In this document: piece after piece, positions 10,393 to 23,500 of the stretch
Position numbering within the stretch: position 1 is the first letter of the stretch
Layout: the number at the start of each line of letters is the position of its first letter
NCBI GenBank assembly: GCA_029945375.1
Contig: CM057059.1
Location: 2,790,001 to 2,854,000 of the forward strand
DNA: 64,000 nt
Direction of reading: 5' to 3'
Source of the DNA: Agaricus subrufescens
Taxonomy: Eukaryota; Basidiomycota; Agaricomycetes; Agaricales; Agaricaceae
Notes under the pieces: generated by a model
What the model saw: only the letters and a program-made list of their open reading frames with translations
Database searches by the model: none
What the model was told of the DNA's origin: nothing
Position numbers and translations under genes: made by a program

Positions 10393-11312
10393 ATGGCAGA
10401 CTTTCTCGGCGGAACAAACGATTTCGACGACTTCGAGCGCGCGGCCTCCGCCTTCCCCGACATATCTCTCGACGGCTCAGGCGATATCCCCTCCACCGTA
10501 CCCCAACCAACCAAAAAATCTAGCTCTGGATTCTCGTTTGATGATTTCGACACCGAGCCTGTTACGACTAATGTGAAGGTGATGGGGGACGATGAGATTG
10601 AGAAGTTTGAGAGCTCGTTTCCTGAGCTGGATGATTCTCCTGTTCCTGCCCCCGTTGCTCAGGTAAAGCCTTGGCATTTCATTGCGCGTATCGTAGGCTG
10701 ATTTAGATGTTGTTCAGCCTCCGTCGACGTTCAAAAGCCCTTCACCATTCGCGCCCAAACCTCAAACTTCAGCACTCGCTTCAACACCCATTCTCAATCA
10801 ACCCGTCGAAGACGAACCCGAAGCGATCAGGTACTTGTAGCATCGTTAAATTCAAGTATCTCGTTGACACGATTCTCATTGCGCAGGGAATGGCGAGAAA
10901 AGCAGCAAGAGGAGATTAAAGCACGAGACGAAACTTCTAAAGCGAAGCGTCAAGAAACGATCTCTAAAGCTGAACGAGCCATTGACGAGTTTTATGAGGA
11001 CTATGCGAGAAAGAAGGAAAGGAACATCCGAGAGAACAAGTGCGTTTATCCTGTTCGAGTCCCGTTGTTGCACCTCTAATCATCATTTGTTCACTCAGAG
11101 ACGCTGAATCTGATTACATCGCATCCTTGGAGGCTGCTCTTTCCGGTGGCACTACATGGAACCGCATCTGCGATCTCGTCGAGCTACAAAACTCTCAAAG
11201 TAAAACCATCGCTCGAACGGGTGCGGGCACCACCGATTTGACTAGGTTCAAGGAAATACTGCTTAGATTGAAGAGGAAGGGTGACCAGGCGCCTGGTGCG
11301 GCTGGTTACTAG
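10393..11312 (+). CDS. CLC1: Clathrin light chain
   Basis: Regulatory subunit that binds clathrin heavy chain in coated vesicles. Exons 10393-10662, 10718-10830, 10887-11039 and 11099-11312 join to 249 residues. The N-terminal half is acidic and disordered, with F-DDFERAASAFP and FSFDDFD blocks; the centre is the heavy-chain-binding coiled coil, EWREKQQEEIKARDE through AIDEFYEDYARKKERN; the C-terminus contains the conserved TTWNRICDLVEL and LTRFKEILLRLKR. Length and order fit fungal light chains. The frame is open upstream of 10393, but the ATG there gives the usual MADF-type N-terminus. Confidence 0.92.
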
Positions 11313-11456
11313 ATGTACATTTCCTCGCCTTCTTAGGTTTACTGCGGATGATATGTTCTATATTTCGTTAATGCAGGTGCGCTGTTAAAACTGAAATAAT
11401 TGAAGTGATGAATGTGATCAAGATGAGAAGTCTAAGGTGAACATTAGGACTGAAGT

Positions 11457-12605
11457 CTATAATTTAGAGCCTGGCATGGTAGAAGATTCGGTAGTGGTGG
11501 AGACAATAGGTGGGGGATCAGCATCTGTGACGCTGATGGTTGGCGGAAGATGGGACTCGATAAACTGAATGATGGTTTCTGCGAGTTTCTCTTTGACGCC
11601 ATCAGGTTCGTTCTGGAGCTCATGGAAACCATTGTCAAATGGAACAATGCTTTTGGTATTGGCGGAAATTTTGCCAATAAATTCTTCCGAAGCCTTGAAA
11701 GAAGTCACTTTGTCCGCCGTTCCATGAGCGATGAGAAGCTAGGAAGAATATAAGAAGCGGTATGAAACGTGTTTGAGCGACTGTATACGTACGGGAAGCG
11801 ACGTTGGCCAGTTGACGTACAACGAAGTCAGGAGCATTTCACCATTGGAAAGCATATCGCTGACACCCCTTAGGGAACCAAAGGGCCTGATGAGCTTGTC
11901 TTGCACGTAGGCATCGTTGGCCTGTTTGTCGTGCGATAGGTCCTACAGTTTCATATGTTAGACAAGGCAGGACTAGCGAGGAACAGAGAACGAACATCTG
12001 CTTTGACGGGAGTAGAAACGAGACTGTAAGGAGCGAGGAGGCTGGCTTTAGAACCAAGCCATTTGAGGAGTTTTGACGCCGGCTGTGTCTGGCGGATAAG
12101 GGGGCTGGTTGCAATGACAGCGAGGATGGAAGAGGCTGCAGATGCATGGGGCGATTTTGCACCTTGCGTGGCAAAGCCAAGGACCTCTCCGCCTCCCTGG
12201 AGCAAGAAGCTGTTAGCAACCTGTGGCCCTTGGTCGCGGGCACGGATTTACCATTGAATGGCCCATGAGCAATACAGGGACGCCTTTGAACTCTTCTATG
12301 GCGTATTCGATGGCCCAAGCAATGTCGGCCATCTGGTCCTTCCAGCACGTCTTCCCGTAGGCGCTGGACTTGCTTTTCCTTTCATCCTGGGCGGTGAGGC
12401 CGAAGCCGCGCTGGTCGAAAGCAAAGACGGCGATCCCGCGCTGGGCAAAGAGCGGGTGGAAATGCGAGTACCTGCCGATGTGCTCTGCGAAGCCGTGGAC
12501 GAAGACGACGACGGCCTTGGGCGGGGCGTCTGCGGGGAGGTATGTGCGGGAGTAGAACTCGGTCTTGCCGGGGCCCAGCAGCCAGGCCTCTGAGTATCCA
12601 GACAT
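11457..12605 (-). CDS. Monoacylglycerol lipase (alpha/beta hydrolase, Yju3/MGLL type)
   Basis: Serine hydrolase that releases fatty acid from monoacylglycerol, normally at lipid droplets or membranes. Four exons, 12605-12252, 12196-11996, 11942-11793 and 11738-11457, give 328 residues. An early VVFVHGFAEHIGRY block supplies the oxyanion region. The nucleophile elbow GHSMGG (Ser117) is split by intron 1 exactly after GHSM, Asp244 lies in HGTADK, and His274 in NGFHEL. The family signature FAFDQRGFGLT is also present. It convergently faces clathrin light chain (144 bp between stops) and is divergent from the ABC transporter (102 bp between starts). The C-terminal tail after residue 300 is Ser/Thr/Pro-rich and probably disordered. 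Confidence 0.92.
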
Positions 12606-12707
12606 GCTGCAGAAACCGGCGACCGCGCTTATTTATAGCAGCCGGCTTAGTCAGCACATGACATATCGTCACCGCGTCTTCCAGAGTCTCCGCCGTCGTC
12701 GACCACG
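12606..12707. promoter_or_regulatory. Bidirectional promoter between lipase and ABC exporter
   Basis: 102 bp between divergent start codons, GC-rich, no TATA box seen. Overlapping 5' leaders are expected. Confidence 0.55.
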
Positions 12708-15424
12708 ATGCTCAGAGCAGCATCACGTGCGTTCGCGGCGCTTGGGCCACCCCGCAGCCGCGCCCTCCACTCGTTCCGGCTACCCCCACGCAGCAGCCTC
12801 CTAGCGTCGCCTCGCCATGCACCACTGCCCTCCCGGCCCACCACCCTGGTCCTCCTCTGTCGCTTCAATTCCACCACCACACCTGATAAACCGAAGCCCT
12901 CAATACTATCTCTTCTAAGGAAGAACAGTAGTAGTGCCTCGTCCTTCGGAAAAGTCATTGCTTTGGCCAAACCAGAACGGAAACCCTTACTTGTCGCTAT
13001 CAGTCTGCTACTCGTCTCGTCTGCCGTATCCTTGAGTGTTCCCTTTACAATCGGGCGGCTCATTGACTTCTTCTCCTCTCCAGACCCTGTGAGTGTGAAA
13101 GTTCCGCCGTGATCCTCTACTGCGTAACTAATCTCACAAGCAAATACCGTTTGATCTAGGTATATGGCAGGCTTCCGGCCTCCTGGTACTTCTCTTCACC
13201 GTGGGTGCCGTTGCAAACGCTGGACGTGCAACGCTGATGAGACTGGCTGGTGTGTTTGTTTTTCTTCTCACCGAATGCACGTCAACTAATTTAATTCAGG
13301 TCAACGCATAGTCGCTCGGCTACGTGGACGTACATTTTCTGCTGCCATTCGCCAGGATGTCGAGTTTGTCGAACGTGGAGAGGGCGACGTGCTCAGTAGA
13401 CTTAGCGTCGATACCAGCATAGTCGGAGAGAGGTATGCATATTCCTATTCGTCTCTGGCTGGCTCTTATTCTCTTTCTCAGCGTCACGAATAATCTTTCA
13501 GATGGTCTTCGAGCCGTCGTTATGTCCTCAGTTGGCTGTGAGGCATTCTTACTCACCGCCAGATACACCTCATCTCACCCTGCATTCCCTAGTGGCTGCT
13601 ATGTTCTATACTTCGCCTACACTCACTCTCTTGATGTTGGCCATGGTCCCACCAGTGACCTTAGGAGCAGTATGTATTCTGTCTCTCCCAAGATAGCACT
13701 CCTCACGTTCGCGTAGGTTTTCTACGGTCGTTATATCAAAAAGCTAGCTAACAAGACACAAGCGGCCGTGGGTGACATGACCAAGGTAAGCTGTCTTCCA
13801 ACTCAGTCTTCATTGGTTAATTTACATACTTAGGTCGCCACAGAATCCCTGTCAGCACTACGAACAGTTCAAGCATTCAATGCCAACGAGCAGGAAGAGA
13901 AAAAGTTGAACGACCGACTAACGACGATACTCTCACTTGCTCGGAAGGAAGCCATTGCGAGTGGTATCTTTTATGGAAGTACAGGTTGGAGCGGTAACGT
14001 TACGGTACTTGGACTTTTGGGATACGGTGTGCCTCTTATATATTTCTATTCAGTTTCCCCAAGTTGCTCAATGTCGAAATAGGTGGTTCTCTTGTTTCGC
14101 AGGGCGTCATCACTGTAGGAGATCTTACGAGTGTACTGCTTTATACAGTATACGTTGGAAATGGCCTTAGTATGATCACGTATGTCCAGATTCTCATTTC
14201 ACAGATAATTCGCTCACATCCTCACTAGTTCATTTTTCGTATGTGTCTCTTTTATGACCCGCTATATATGCGTTCTCATCTTCAATAGTCCTCAATCATG
14301 CGCGCCATTGGTGCTGGGGCGCGGGTTTTTGAAGTCTTGGATCGACAACCCCTCATTCCTCTACACAGTGGTATCGCACTTTCACCAGAAAGACGCGGCA
14401 CAATCAAGTTCGATCACGTTCATTTTGAGTACCCTTCACGGAAGGATGTCAAGATTCTAAAGGATTTCAATCTTGAAGTGAAAGTCGGCGAGACGGTCGC
14501 TATTGTGTAAGTCCTATCACTATTCTGTAATAATTCCGTTTTGACCAGAAAGTGATGTAGTGGTGAGAGCGGTGGTGGGAAATCTTCTGTACATGCCTTG
14601 TTGTTAAGGTATTACGATCCTAACCACGGAAGAATTACTTTTGATGGACAAGGTACTTCGCTCCCTGCACATTCTCAAAAAACAAGACACGTTTGTAATT
14701 GAAAATCCGACTCAGATATCCGCGAGTTCTCGGCTTCTTCTTGGCGAGACATCATCGGAGTCGTACCACAAGATCCCGTTCTCTTCAGCGGCACCATCGC
14801 AGAGAACATTTCTTTCGGTCAGAATGCGACAAGGGAAGAAATCGAAGATGCCGCTCGGGAAGCTAATTGTGAATTCATTTGGGGTTTGCCACAAGGTTTC
14901 GATACCACCAGTACGTTTTCACTTGTTCTCCCAAAAAAAACTAGACTCTCTACTAACGCTGAAAAAAAAAAACAGTCGGTCGATTAAGTTTAAGTGGTGG
15001 TCAACGTCAACGACTCGCATTCGCCCGAGCACTCCTCAAAAAACCCGCCATACTTGCCTTAGACGAAGCCACATCAGCGTTGGATGCCACATCCGAACGT
15101 AGAGTCAACGATGCCATCGATAAAATCTTACGATCAAGACAAACAACCTGTATATTCGTCGCTCATAGGTTATCTACCATAGCCCGAGCGGAGAGAATCG
15201 TCGTTTTGGAGGGAGGGAAGATTGTTGAGAGTGGGAGGTATAGAGAGTTGGTTTTGGGTGGGAAGGAGAAGGGTGAGAGGTTTAGGAGTTTGATGGCTGC
15301 TCAGTTGAGTGCTACTGATACTGGTGTGGTGGGAAATGGGAAGGTGAGGGAGGCGGAAGCGGGGGATTTGGAACCTGTAGGGGTTGAAGAGGTGGATGGG
15401 GAGGCTAGACAACAAAAGTCTTGA
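12708..15424 (+). CDS. MDL1: Mitochondrial ABC half-transporter, Mdl1/ABCB10 type
   Basis: Homodimeric inner-membrane exporter of the peptide/quality-control type. Thirteen exons: 12708-13088, 13141-13249, 13300-13432, 13482-13537, 13593-13669, 13717-13785, 13834-14026, 14083-14179, 14229-14238, 14289-14506, 14561-14652, 14716-14910 and 14976-15424, giving 692 residues. The first 60 residues are rich in Arg, Ser and Ala with no acidic residues, a mitochondrial targeting sequence. A membrane domain with [12 protein letters not shown] and [15 protein letters not shown] follows. The nucleotide-binding domain has Walker A GESGGGKS (about 449-456), [11 protein letters not shown], signature LSGGQ (about 549), Walker [14 protein letters not shown] and the H-loop HRLSTI. 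The ninth exon is only 10 bp. The tail after 670 is acidic and low in complexity. Mdl1 versus a close paralogue such as Mdl2 cannot be settled here. Confidence 0.9.
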
Positions 15425-15894
15425 AACGGAGACTTTTTAAAAGCTAAAACAGCTATCAGGATCGCCACTCATACTATTTAAAGTTTAACATTTTTAGCCG
15501 GTATATAGTCGACATAGATACTATTATTAGTAAATGTAACGTTCAGGGAGAAGTGAGATCGAGATGGGCTGATAATATAAATGTCCATATTGTATACAGC
15601 AAATGGACTAAGTTCCAAGTATGTACATGCCATACCAGAAGTATGAAGATAGGACACAATCAAAGATTCAGTTTTAGAGCTCACTTTTGTAGCTTAATAT
15701 AGGATGGAGAAAGAACTTAAATTATATGTTCTAACGAAAAAACTCCAAATGAGATAAGGAACGAAGCTAGACAGAGAGAGGGGGAAAGTACTAGTATATA
15801 AGTAACATCAGTCCATCGAAAACAAAGCCATGAGACGGGTGAACAACGTCAAGTCGGTCCAGTCTGCACGACCATTCTTTTTAATCTTCTCTCT
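15425..15894. other. Convergent 3' regions of MDL1 and PMT2
   Basis: AT-rich stretch between two stop codons that face each other. No open frame or RNA gene is visible; it should hold the two 3' UTRs and polyadenylation signals. Confidence 0.6.
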
Positions 15895-18720
15895 TTATAT
15901 CCCTTCATATATATTCCAGGTCTACAGAATCACGAATGAGTCAAAAAGGGTTTCCAAAAAAAAACAGGAGGGGGAGGTTGTACGTACTTTTCGCCATCTC
16001 AAACCCCAGTGGTTGTTAATTGGACCGTCAATACCGAACGAAACGCCCTTGAACCACAAGAACGATCCCACGATCATGAATGCACAGATACCAAAGATGA
16101 TAGACTTAGTTTTGTGAGAGAAACGAGAGGTAGTGAATACGAAATGGTCAAGAACGTGCGCGAGCATTAGAACGGAGAAATACAACGTCGGAAGCTGAAT
16201 GGAGGTATTAGTATGCGCGTTGAAAATAAAGTAAAGAAACGTACATAGTGATGGATATATGTGACACGTCCCATGATCAAGAAAGGCACTGTAGGTAGCC
16301 GTCGTCAATACCAAGCTGCACATCATCAACATAAAAGAAAACTCACCAAAGTGGAACATCCATCCAAAGAAAGCGACCTTCCCGACATACAAGAAATGCT
16401 CCCACTCTCTCAGGTCCATATCTTGATACTTCCTCTGCCACCGCAGCATATACACACCCCAAGTAATCACTCCTACTATCAAGCTCACCGCACCTCCCCA
16501 CCAAATGATCGGCGTACCAATCAAGTAATATTTCAGTTGCGAGTCTCCCCATCCACACATACGTAATCCGAGATGCAAGAATGGCCAGTCGAAGGGTTTA
16601 GACGCAAGTATGTCAGCTTTATCTGGATCAGGAATGAGCGCGTTGTTGGAAGTCATCATAGCGACGTTGAGATGCCAGAAATCGCGGAGGAAGGGTGAGC
16701 TGTAGAGTTTCATTTCTCCGGCAGGCACTGTATACCAAACAAATTAGCAAAACGAGAAGGGAAGAAGTAGAGTATTATTCACGTCGATCATTCCAATGAC
16801 TTTCGACGTTCCAATACGTGTGTGCATCCATGGGATTATTCTCCTTGTCACAACTGACTTCAATTTGCTTGAATCCCCACTGCGGTAATACCGCGTTTGC
16901 AGCTCTCAAATAACACCCTAACTGATTGTGCTTGAACCTCAACCTCGTTGTTAGCGAATGAATTTCATCATCTTTTCCAGGAATCAATTTGCCTCTGTGT
17001 ATATCGTCCACAACCTCCACACGCCAGATATCGTGACGGTCACCGATAGTTTCGTTCCCGTAGCCTGAAACCTCGTAGTTCAACTTTGAGATGGGTGCGA
17101 GGACGGCATGTGAGTGCAGGTTCCTTCCAGTCGAGGGATGATTTAACCGAACTAGATCTCCATCCTTCATGAATCGAATATCTGCGTTCGGATCGTAATC
17201 GGCTTCATCCCAGGGCGGCAGAATGACCCAGTCATTGTTATTGTCCTTGTAGTGGTAACAAGTGACTTGTTGTTGATTCGAGCCCACAGGATAGGTTTGG
17301 ACATGAGAATGTAACAATCCACCACCCCAGCCCATGTTCTTTAGAGTGACTTTCGAGCCAAACGCAATGGAGAGTGGGTTTTGAGCAAAGTCGTTGCCGA
17401 CAAGGTTGGCTTGGAAGAGGGAGGACATTTGAGCATCACCAGGTCCAGAATGGGAAAGGACGAGGAAGTGGAGTTTGAACGAAGCCATAAAGACAAGGAT
17501 GGGAACAATGATGAGGCAAACAACTCGAGCAGCCCAATGCCTAGCTTGTTCACGCTGTAGACAGTCGGTTATCGGAATACTGCTACCAAGAAAGGGAAAA
17601 GACACGTACAAAAGTAAGCCTTGTATCACCGAACTTTTCCCAGAGATCTTCAATGGTATAAGCACCGACAAGGGCTGTAACGAACAGGCCGACTAGTTTT
17701 ATGCTGAAAAGGAGGGGTGCCGTTAGAGTCATGATTGGACGGCTATAGCAAAGACTCAGTATACCTTGTAACGCAACCTATGGAAATTCCGGTGAAGGTG
17801 AGCCATAGCCACCAGTCGATAGAAAATGATCTAGTCGGCCATGAGCATTTGAAACTGAGGAATACCTGTCCAACTTACTGATATTGCTGATTATGGAATT
17901 TTGTCAGGCAGAAGACAGTAAGGAACGTGAAGAAAAGGAGCATAGCATCGAGAAGGATAAAGCGGGAGATTGTCAACCAAGCAACGTCTAGAGCCATCGT
18001 GAATGCGGGTACGACAACAGCATTCGAGAATGTAACGCACCACAAAGTACCATGAGCGCAGTCAGATGGCATGCCCATGCACTCATTCCCAGTTCAACGG
18101 CGGTATACCACCCAAGTGGAACCATAGCGACGCCAAAGGTTGCCAGCATAACCCTCATGGCGACGTAGGGCACCTCTGGCGGATAGGCCTTTCCACTCTC
18201 GAAATCAAAACCTCCATTGTACCCGGCGAGGAGCCCGACGAAGCCGACGATCATTTTACCCAAAGGTGGGTGGACATCGAAGTAGAACTCGCGTTTGAGG
18301 TAGTGGGAGCCGAACTTGCCAAAGTGCGCCTCATCCCACACGACGACGTTGGAGGAACCAATGTTGTGAAAGCGAGTCCAGCAGGAGAGGAGGGTGTAGA
18401 TGACGGGTGGGAGGTGTTCGAGATTTTGGAAGAGGAATTCGCTCTGAGGAAGAACCAAAAGTGAATGGGGAGCGGGGTATGCAGCTCAGAGAACGTACGA
18501 TAGAGGTGGCAGGCGGCGGGGGCGGCTGAGGCATGCGGCCACTGGCGACGTACGCCCGGGCATTTCTGCTGGCCTTGGCGTAGACGTCTTTGCCTTCGTC
18601 GTCGTCGTAAAAGTCCGCCCGCGCCTTTTCGTCCGACATGAGGTCGTGGCGGTAGAGAGGAAGGTTGTCGTTGTCTGAGTCTGAGGGTCCGAAATCCAGG
18701 GTAACCGCGGTAGGCCGCAT
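15895..18720 (-). CDS. PMT2: Dolichyl-phosphate-mannose protein O-mannosyltransferase, Pmt2 type
   Basis: ER membrane enzyme that transfers mannose from dolichyl phosphate to Ser/Thr of secretory proteins. Ten exons: 18720-18499, 18443-18041, 17987-17879, 17830-17765, 17703-17610, 17554-16783, 16727-16347, 16288-16245, 16194-15988 and 15921-15895, giving 774 residues. The catalytic loop is VVVWDEAHFGKFGSHYLK with Asp111-Glu112, followed by FYFDVHPPLGKM. The lumenal MIR region starts LLHSHVQTYPVGSNQQQVT and includes HPSTGRNLHSHAV and EVSGYG. The C-terminal membrane half has HLNVAMMTSNNALIPDPDK and LRMCGWGDS, and ends WRKTWNIYEG, encoded partly by a 27-bp last exon. Block order and wording match Pmt2 rather than Pmt1 or Pmt4 subfamilies. 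Pmt2 normally works as a heterodimer with Pmt1; no Pmt1 gene lies in the window. Confidence 0.92.
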
Positions 18721-18825
18721 TCAGAGAGGATGAGGTCCAAGGTTCAAGCAGGCAGCGCCACGTCAAATCACAAATCAAATACTACGACAGAAAAACATAT
18801 CAACAGACACTATCTACATAGCCTC

Positions 18826-20078
18826 CTAACCGCTTTTCTGATGTCGCTGGTATCGCGCTGCAGCCAGCTTCAACCACTACCACACGCCAGAGAGAGAAAA
18901 TGTGCTCACCGGTCACCATTGCGTGTCCGCGCTCGTACGGCTCCAACGTCACCTGTTCTAGCGGCTTGAAATTCGACTCCCTGAGCAGCTGCACCTCGTT
19001 CGCATACACCACCTCGGGTTCTATCGTTGAATCGATACAACTCGCTTTTATTGATATGATAACGTGTCCTTGGTCTTTCAGGAAACTCTCCGCATTGTGA
19101 ATCACGATACGTGCTTGGTCAGGTTGAGCAACATCGGCAAATATCACGTCAACAATTGAGAGTAGCATCCGGTACTTGTTCGGAAGCCGTGCGTCTTCCA
19201 CGATGGCTGCAGGTTTTTTAGCGCTTGTGCTTCTGCGCACAAGATAGAGAAACACTTACGGATAACATTAGTTCGTTTTTTGGCCATGTTTATCAGATCG
19301 CGTCCGGAACGTGGAGAGAATTCTACGGCATAAACAACGCCCTCCTATACAATGTGATGTTATTAGTGGGATGTCATGAGAGGACAAAAAGTAACTTACC
19401 GGGCCAACAATATCAGCTACATGACTTACACTAGTTCCGCTCGCAGCACCCAAATACAAAACCTTTGCTCCTGGTTGTATAAACACATTATCCAACCCAC
19501 CAAGCAAACCAGCCGCCAACTTCGATCTGAAGGGATTCCAAACCCTGTATTCAATCTTCATAGCAGCACCATCATCAGCATTCCCAGGAACTTCAACAGA
19601 AATCCTCTTTTCGCCATATACCGATTCGCCAGGTGCGATATTTTTGGTCACGAGCATTTGTTCTTTGCCTTTGGCAACAAAGACTCCTGAATGGCGGTGA
19701 GGTTCAATCACGACGTTCGAGCCGCCCCTTGCACCACCCCTTCCACCTCGTCCACCACCACCGCCACGGCCTCCACGGCCTCCGCCGCCGCGACCACCAC
19801 CTCTGGCGGCACCTCTCCCTCCGGGTGCTCCGCGCCCTCCGCCTACGAAAAAAAAAGGTTTGATTAGAAAAAAGGTGCATAATCTGGACGACGTACCACG
19901 GCCACGGGGGGGTCCACCCCTACTACCTCCTCGTCCACCCCTTCCACCACCAGGGCCTCCCCTCCCTCCTCTTCCACCGAATCCACCTCGTCCACCAGAA
20001 GCACCTACCGATACACAACAAGTCAATCAAAACGATTCTCTCATCATATATAAAATATTGAAATGCACCAAATGCCAT
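18826..20078 (-). CDS. NOP1: Fibrillarin, box C/D snoRNP 2'-O-methyltransferase
   Basis: Nucleolar methyltransferase that modifies rRNA ribose guided by box C/D snoRNAs. Six exons: 20078-20069, 20004-19897, 19842-19400, 19344-19260, 19206-18910 and 18857-18826, giving 324 residues. Exon 1 is only 10 bp (Met-Ala-Phe plus one base). About 80 residues of RGG repeats (GAR domain) span exons 1 to 3. The methyltransferase fold follows: [15 protein letters not shown], the SAM loop [15 protein letters not shown] (about 166-180), [27 protein letters not shown] and [11 protein letters not shown] 32-bp last exon gives the end [12 protein letters not shown]. The start was chosen because [11 protein letters not shown] matches usual fibrillarin N-termini and fixes the phase. 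It lies in tandem downstream-to-upstream with PMT2, 106 bp apart. Confidence 0.92.
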
Positions 20079-20569
20079 TTATTATTTTACTTTTTGAGGT
20101 GAGATGAGCACTGCTGTCTGCGAATATTAGCAGTTGTTGGATTTTTTGTGTTGTGGGAAGTATACCGAGGAGAGGTTTGATGTAATCACAATTTTCTTGG
20201 GCGTGGTAAAATCTTATCTCTCTGGGCTAAGCGCCAAGTACCCGACCGACCCTTCCAACGGAATTATTGTTCTGGCTCAGGGGACGGACAATGCCACAGG
20301 AGGGGACCCACAGAAGTGGGTATACCAGGAATCTTTGGGTTGAAGAAGTGAAAACGCAAAAGTTTCTATGAGTACAATGGACTGAGGAGGTGGAATGCCT
20401 TTTTTGCAGAATTTTGTAAAGATTATCGAGCAATCCAATTAGTTCCAAAACCAAGTGGAATACTTCTATAAACCTGGTTGTTGACCTGTTGTTGAAGAAT
20501 CATCGAGAAGTATCTCATTGCACCTCGTAGCTTTGCGCCGCAGTATTCGCCACATATCTTAGGCTAAAA
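20079..20569. other. Intergenic between divergent NOP1 and RdRP genes
   Basis: About 490 bp between divergent start codons. Short frames on both strands show no family resemblance. It must contain both promoters. No clear TATA box or RNA gene is visible. Confidence 0.5.
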
Positions 20570-23500
20570 ATGGACCAGCATCAGCGCACATGGCTATATA
20601 AGAATCTCACTGAGCTGTGCGCGCGAGGCATCAGACCATCTACCCCCAAGCCATTACTATATACCCACACGCTAAACCCCCTCATAAACATGGAGATCTT
20701 TATGGCTAACATCCCTGCCGACTGGGGGGAGCTGTATGTCAAAGGCGCCCTCGCCGTTCATCTACATGGTCCTCAGTTTCCTGGTATCAAACCAAACTTC
20801 AAAGTCGCCCTTCACCCCGCTCAGCAGGGGAAGTATATGAAAGCTGGCACGTTCACATTAGCCGATCCGCGTATTGCTGAACGATTTTTGCAAATTTACG
20901 GAGGGAAGCAACCTCTAGAAGTCATAATCATGGGGAAGTATCAACTGTATTTCTGCAGGAGCAGATACAGGGCCAATGAAAACGTACTCGACGATCTGGC
21001 TCGTAGTCCCTGGATTGATCCAAACGAAGAAAGAAAACAAATTCAACGCAGAGACACACTATATTCCGAGTCTTCACGCCTATCGTTGAAGGTAGTCCAG
21101 TTCGGCTGGATGTGTAGGGATGGAGTGTTCTCAATCGAGGGAGAAGCGCACCATCAGCCATCCTTTTTCTGCTTCGATCCCGACCGCAGAGAGGCTCATA
21201 TCACATTCCTACCTAAGGAACGTTCTCCCAACGTCTACGTCATTGCCATTCGACAACAATCTATTTCGTTCGTATCAGCACACCGGAACAGAGATGGTCA
21301 AGCTCTCATCCACCTGCAGCTAGAGATTCCCCCAACTTTCTTGCGTAGACGACCTCAAGATAAGCAATTCTATCGGATGTCGGCCCTCCCTTTCCGAACA
21401 TTACACCCTCGGGCTACCCCTTACATATCCGTTGCTGTGCGCCTCGTACTCGTTTCCCAAGGGGACCTCCACAAATTCTCCGGACTTGCAAATCTTGCAG
21501 ATCAACTCCGTGTGCAGAATCGGGTTATTCGTGCAGAACACCGGAAGCTATTCACTGATGCCGAATTGAATCGCGTTGAAAAAGGTATTCTCCGTTTTGA
21601 CTGGTGTGTAGCATTCCAACTCGAAAGCTTGCTACGAAACATGGATCTCGACGCTACAGAGCTTTTAGGCCTCTTGCCGAGGGTAAAAGAACTGGTGGAA
21701 TCTTATGGAAGTTACTACGTCGCCGATCTGCTAAGAACGTTCAGCAAGACAGTTCACTTCTTAACTCACACCGGCGGAGATACTCTCAAATTGGTTATAT
21801 CCTGCTTAGATTCCTGCCACGAGGAGGTCACGAAGCTTGGAAACCCAACTTCTCCCCTCCTCGTAGACAAGGCTCTCTGCCAAACATTTCATGCAATGAT
21901 CACCCCGACCACGATACTACTTACTGGACCTTTCCCGGAACGATCGAATCGAGTCATTAGACGTTACGGCAAACAAAACGAAGAAAGCTTTTTGAGGGTT
22001 GAATTCCGCGAAGAGGATGGTCTCCTATACCGTCTCGACCGTGACGTTAACGGACGAGCATCCTTACGCCATCGAATTGAGCCCTTCCTTAAAGAGAAAC
22101 TAATAATCGCGGGACGATGCTTCGAATTCTTAGCCTATTCGCAGTCGGCACTTAAAGAGCACTCCGTTTGGTAAGGAATATCTTTTTGCACATTATGCGT
22201 ATGCCAACTGGGTTGTTTAGGTTTTGCAGCCCTTTCATCCACTCTGATCTTGGAGACGTAAATGCCGCACGTATCATCCAGGACCTTGGCACTTTCGACA
22301 ACCTTTCCTACGACAACAAGCTCATCAACTGCCCCGCTAGATACGCTGCCCGGCTGTCACAGGCTTTTACTGCAACAGAAGCTGCCACGTTCAAGGTGGA
22401 GGACCCCCAAATGAGAGAAGACATTAAGACGAGGGATAAAAGGTACATTTTCACCGACGGCTGTGGTAGTATTTCGGCGGATTTCGCTCGAGATATATGG
22501 CAAGCGATGTGCCCGAAGATCAGAGACAGAGGCCAAGATTTCCCGCGGGCGTATCAAATTCGGTATTCAGGTTCCAAGGGGATGTTGAGCGTTGACTACA
22601 AGCTCCAGGGGCCTAGGACTTTCGCTCTTCGCCCGTCGATGGTTAAATTTGATGCTCCTGAGGCGAAGGAGATCGAAATTGTCCGAGCAATAAACAACCC
22701 CACTCCATATTACTTTAACCGGCCCCTGATTATGTTGTTGGAAGGTCTCGGGGTGAATTACGATGTCCTTCGACACTTCCAGGACAATGCTGTGGCTAAA
22801 ACGAAAGATGCGACTAGTTCCCTCCAAGACGCCATGGAATTACTCGAAACACATGGTCTAGGATCCTCGTTTCGTCTTGCATCTACGATGCAGGGCATAA
22901 TCAAACTAGGATTTGACAACTTGCAAGGTGATGCATTTTACGACCAGTTACTTCAGGTGGCAGTATATCACGCCTTGCGGGACCTCAAGAATAATGCCAG
23001 GATTCCGGTTCCAAACGCATGGACGCTTGTAGGGGTAGCGGATGAGCATAACTTCCTCAAAGAGGACCAGATTTTTGCTTGTATCAAGAAGCCAGATGGA
23101 GAAATAATATATCTTGATGGTCACGTCCTTGTTTCGCGCTCCCCGTGCATCCATCCCGGAGACGTCCAAGCGGTAATAGCTATCGGCAGACCTCCTGAAG
23201 GTTCATGCTTTGATATCGAGTCTCTCCAGAATACGGTTGTGTTCAGTACCAAGGGTAAGTCCTTTGTTGTCAACTCTGGAAAGATAACCGACGTCATAAT
23301 GATGATCACCTAGGCAAACGGCCCATCCCATCATGTCTCGGAGGTGGAGACCTCGACGGCGACATATACAATCTCATTCCGCTGGCCGCACACAGGAACT
23401 TGACGCCAGTGAGATATTTTAGGCCAGGGAAGTACACTTCTGCTGAAAGAAAATGCCTCGATACGCCAAGTACGATGAAAGACGTGGCTGATTTCGTGAT

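Noticed and set aside
18066..18464. 132-codon forward frame
   Set aside because: Antisense to the catalytic N-terminal exon of PMT2, which has clear family motifs.
19633..20102. Proline-rich open frames on the + strand
   Set aside because: They are antisense shadows of the RGG repeats of fibrillarin.
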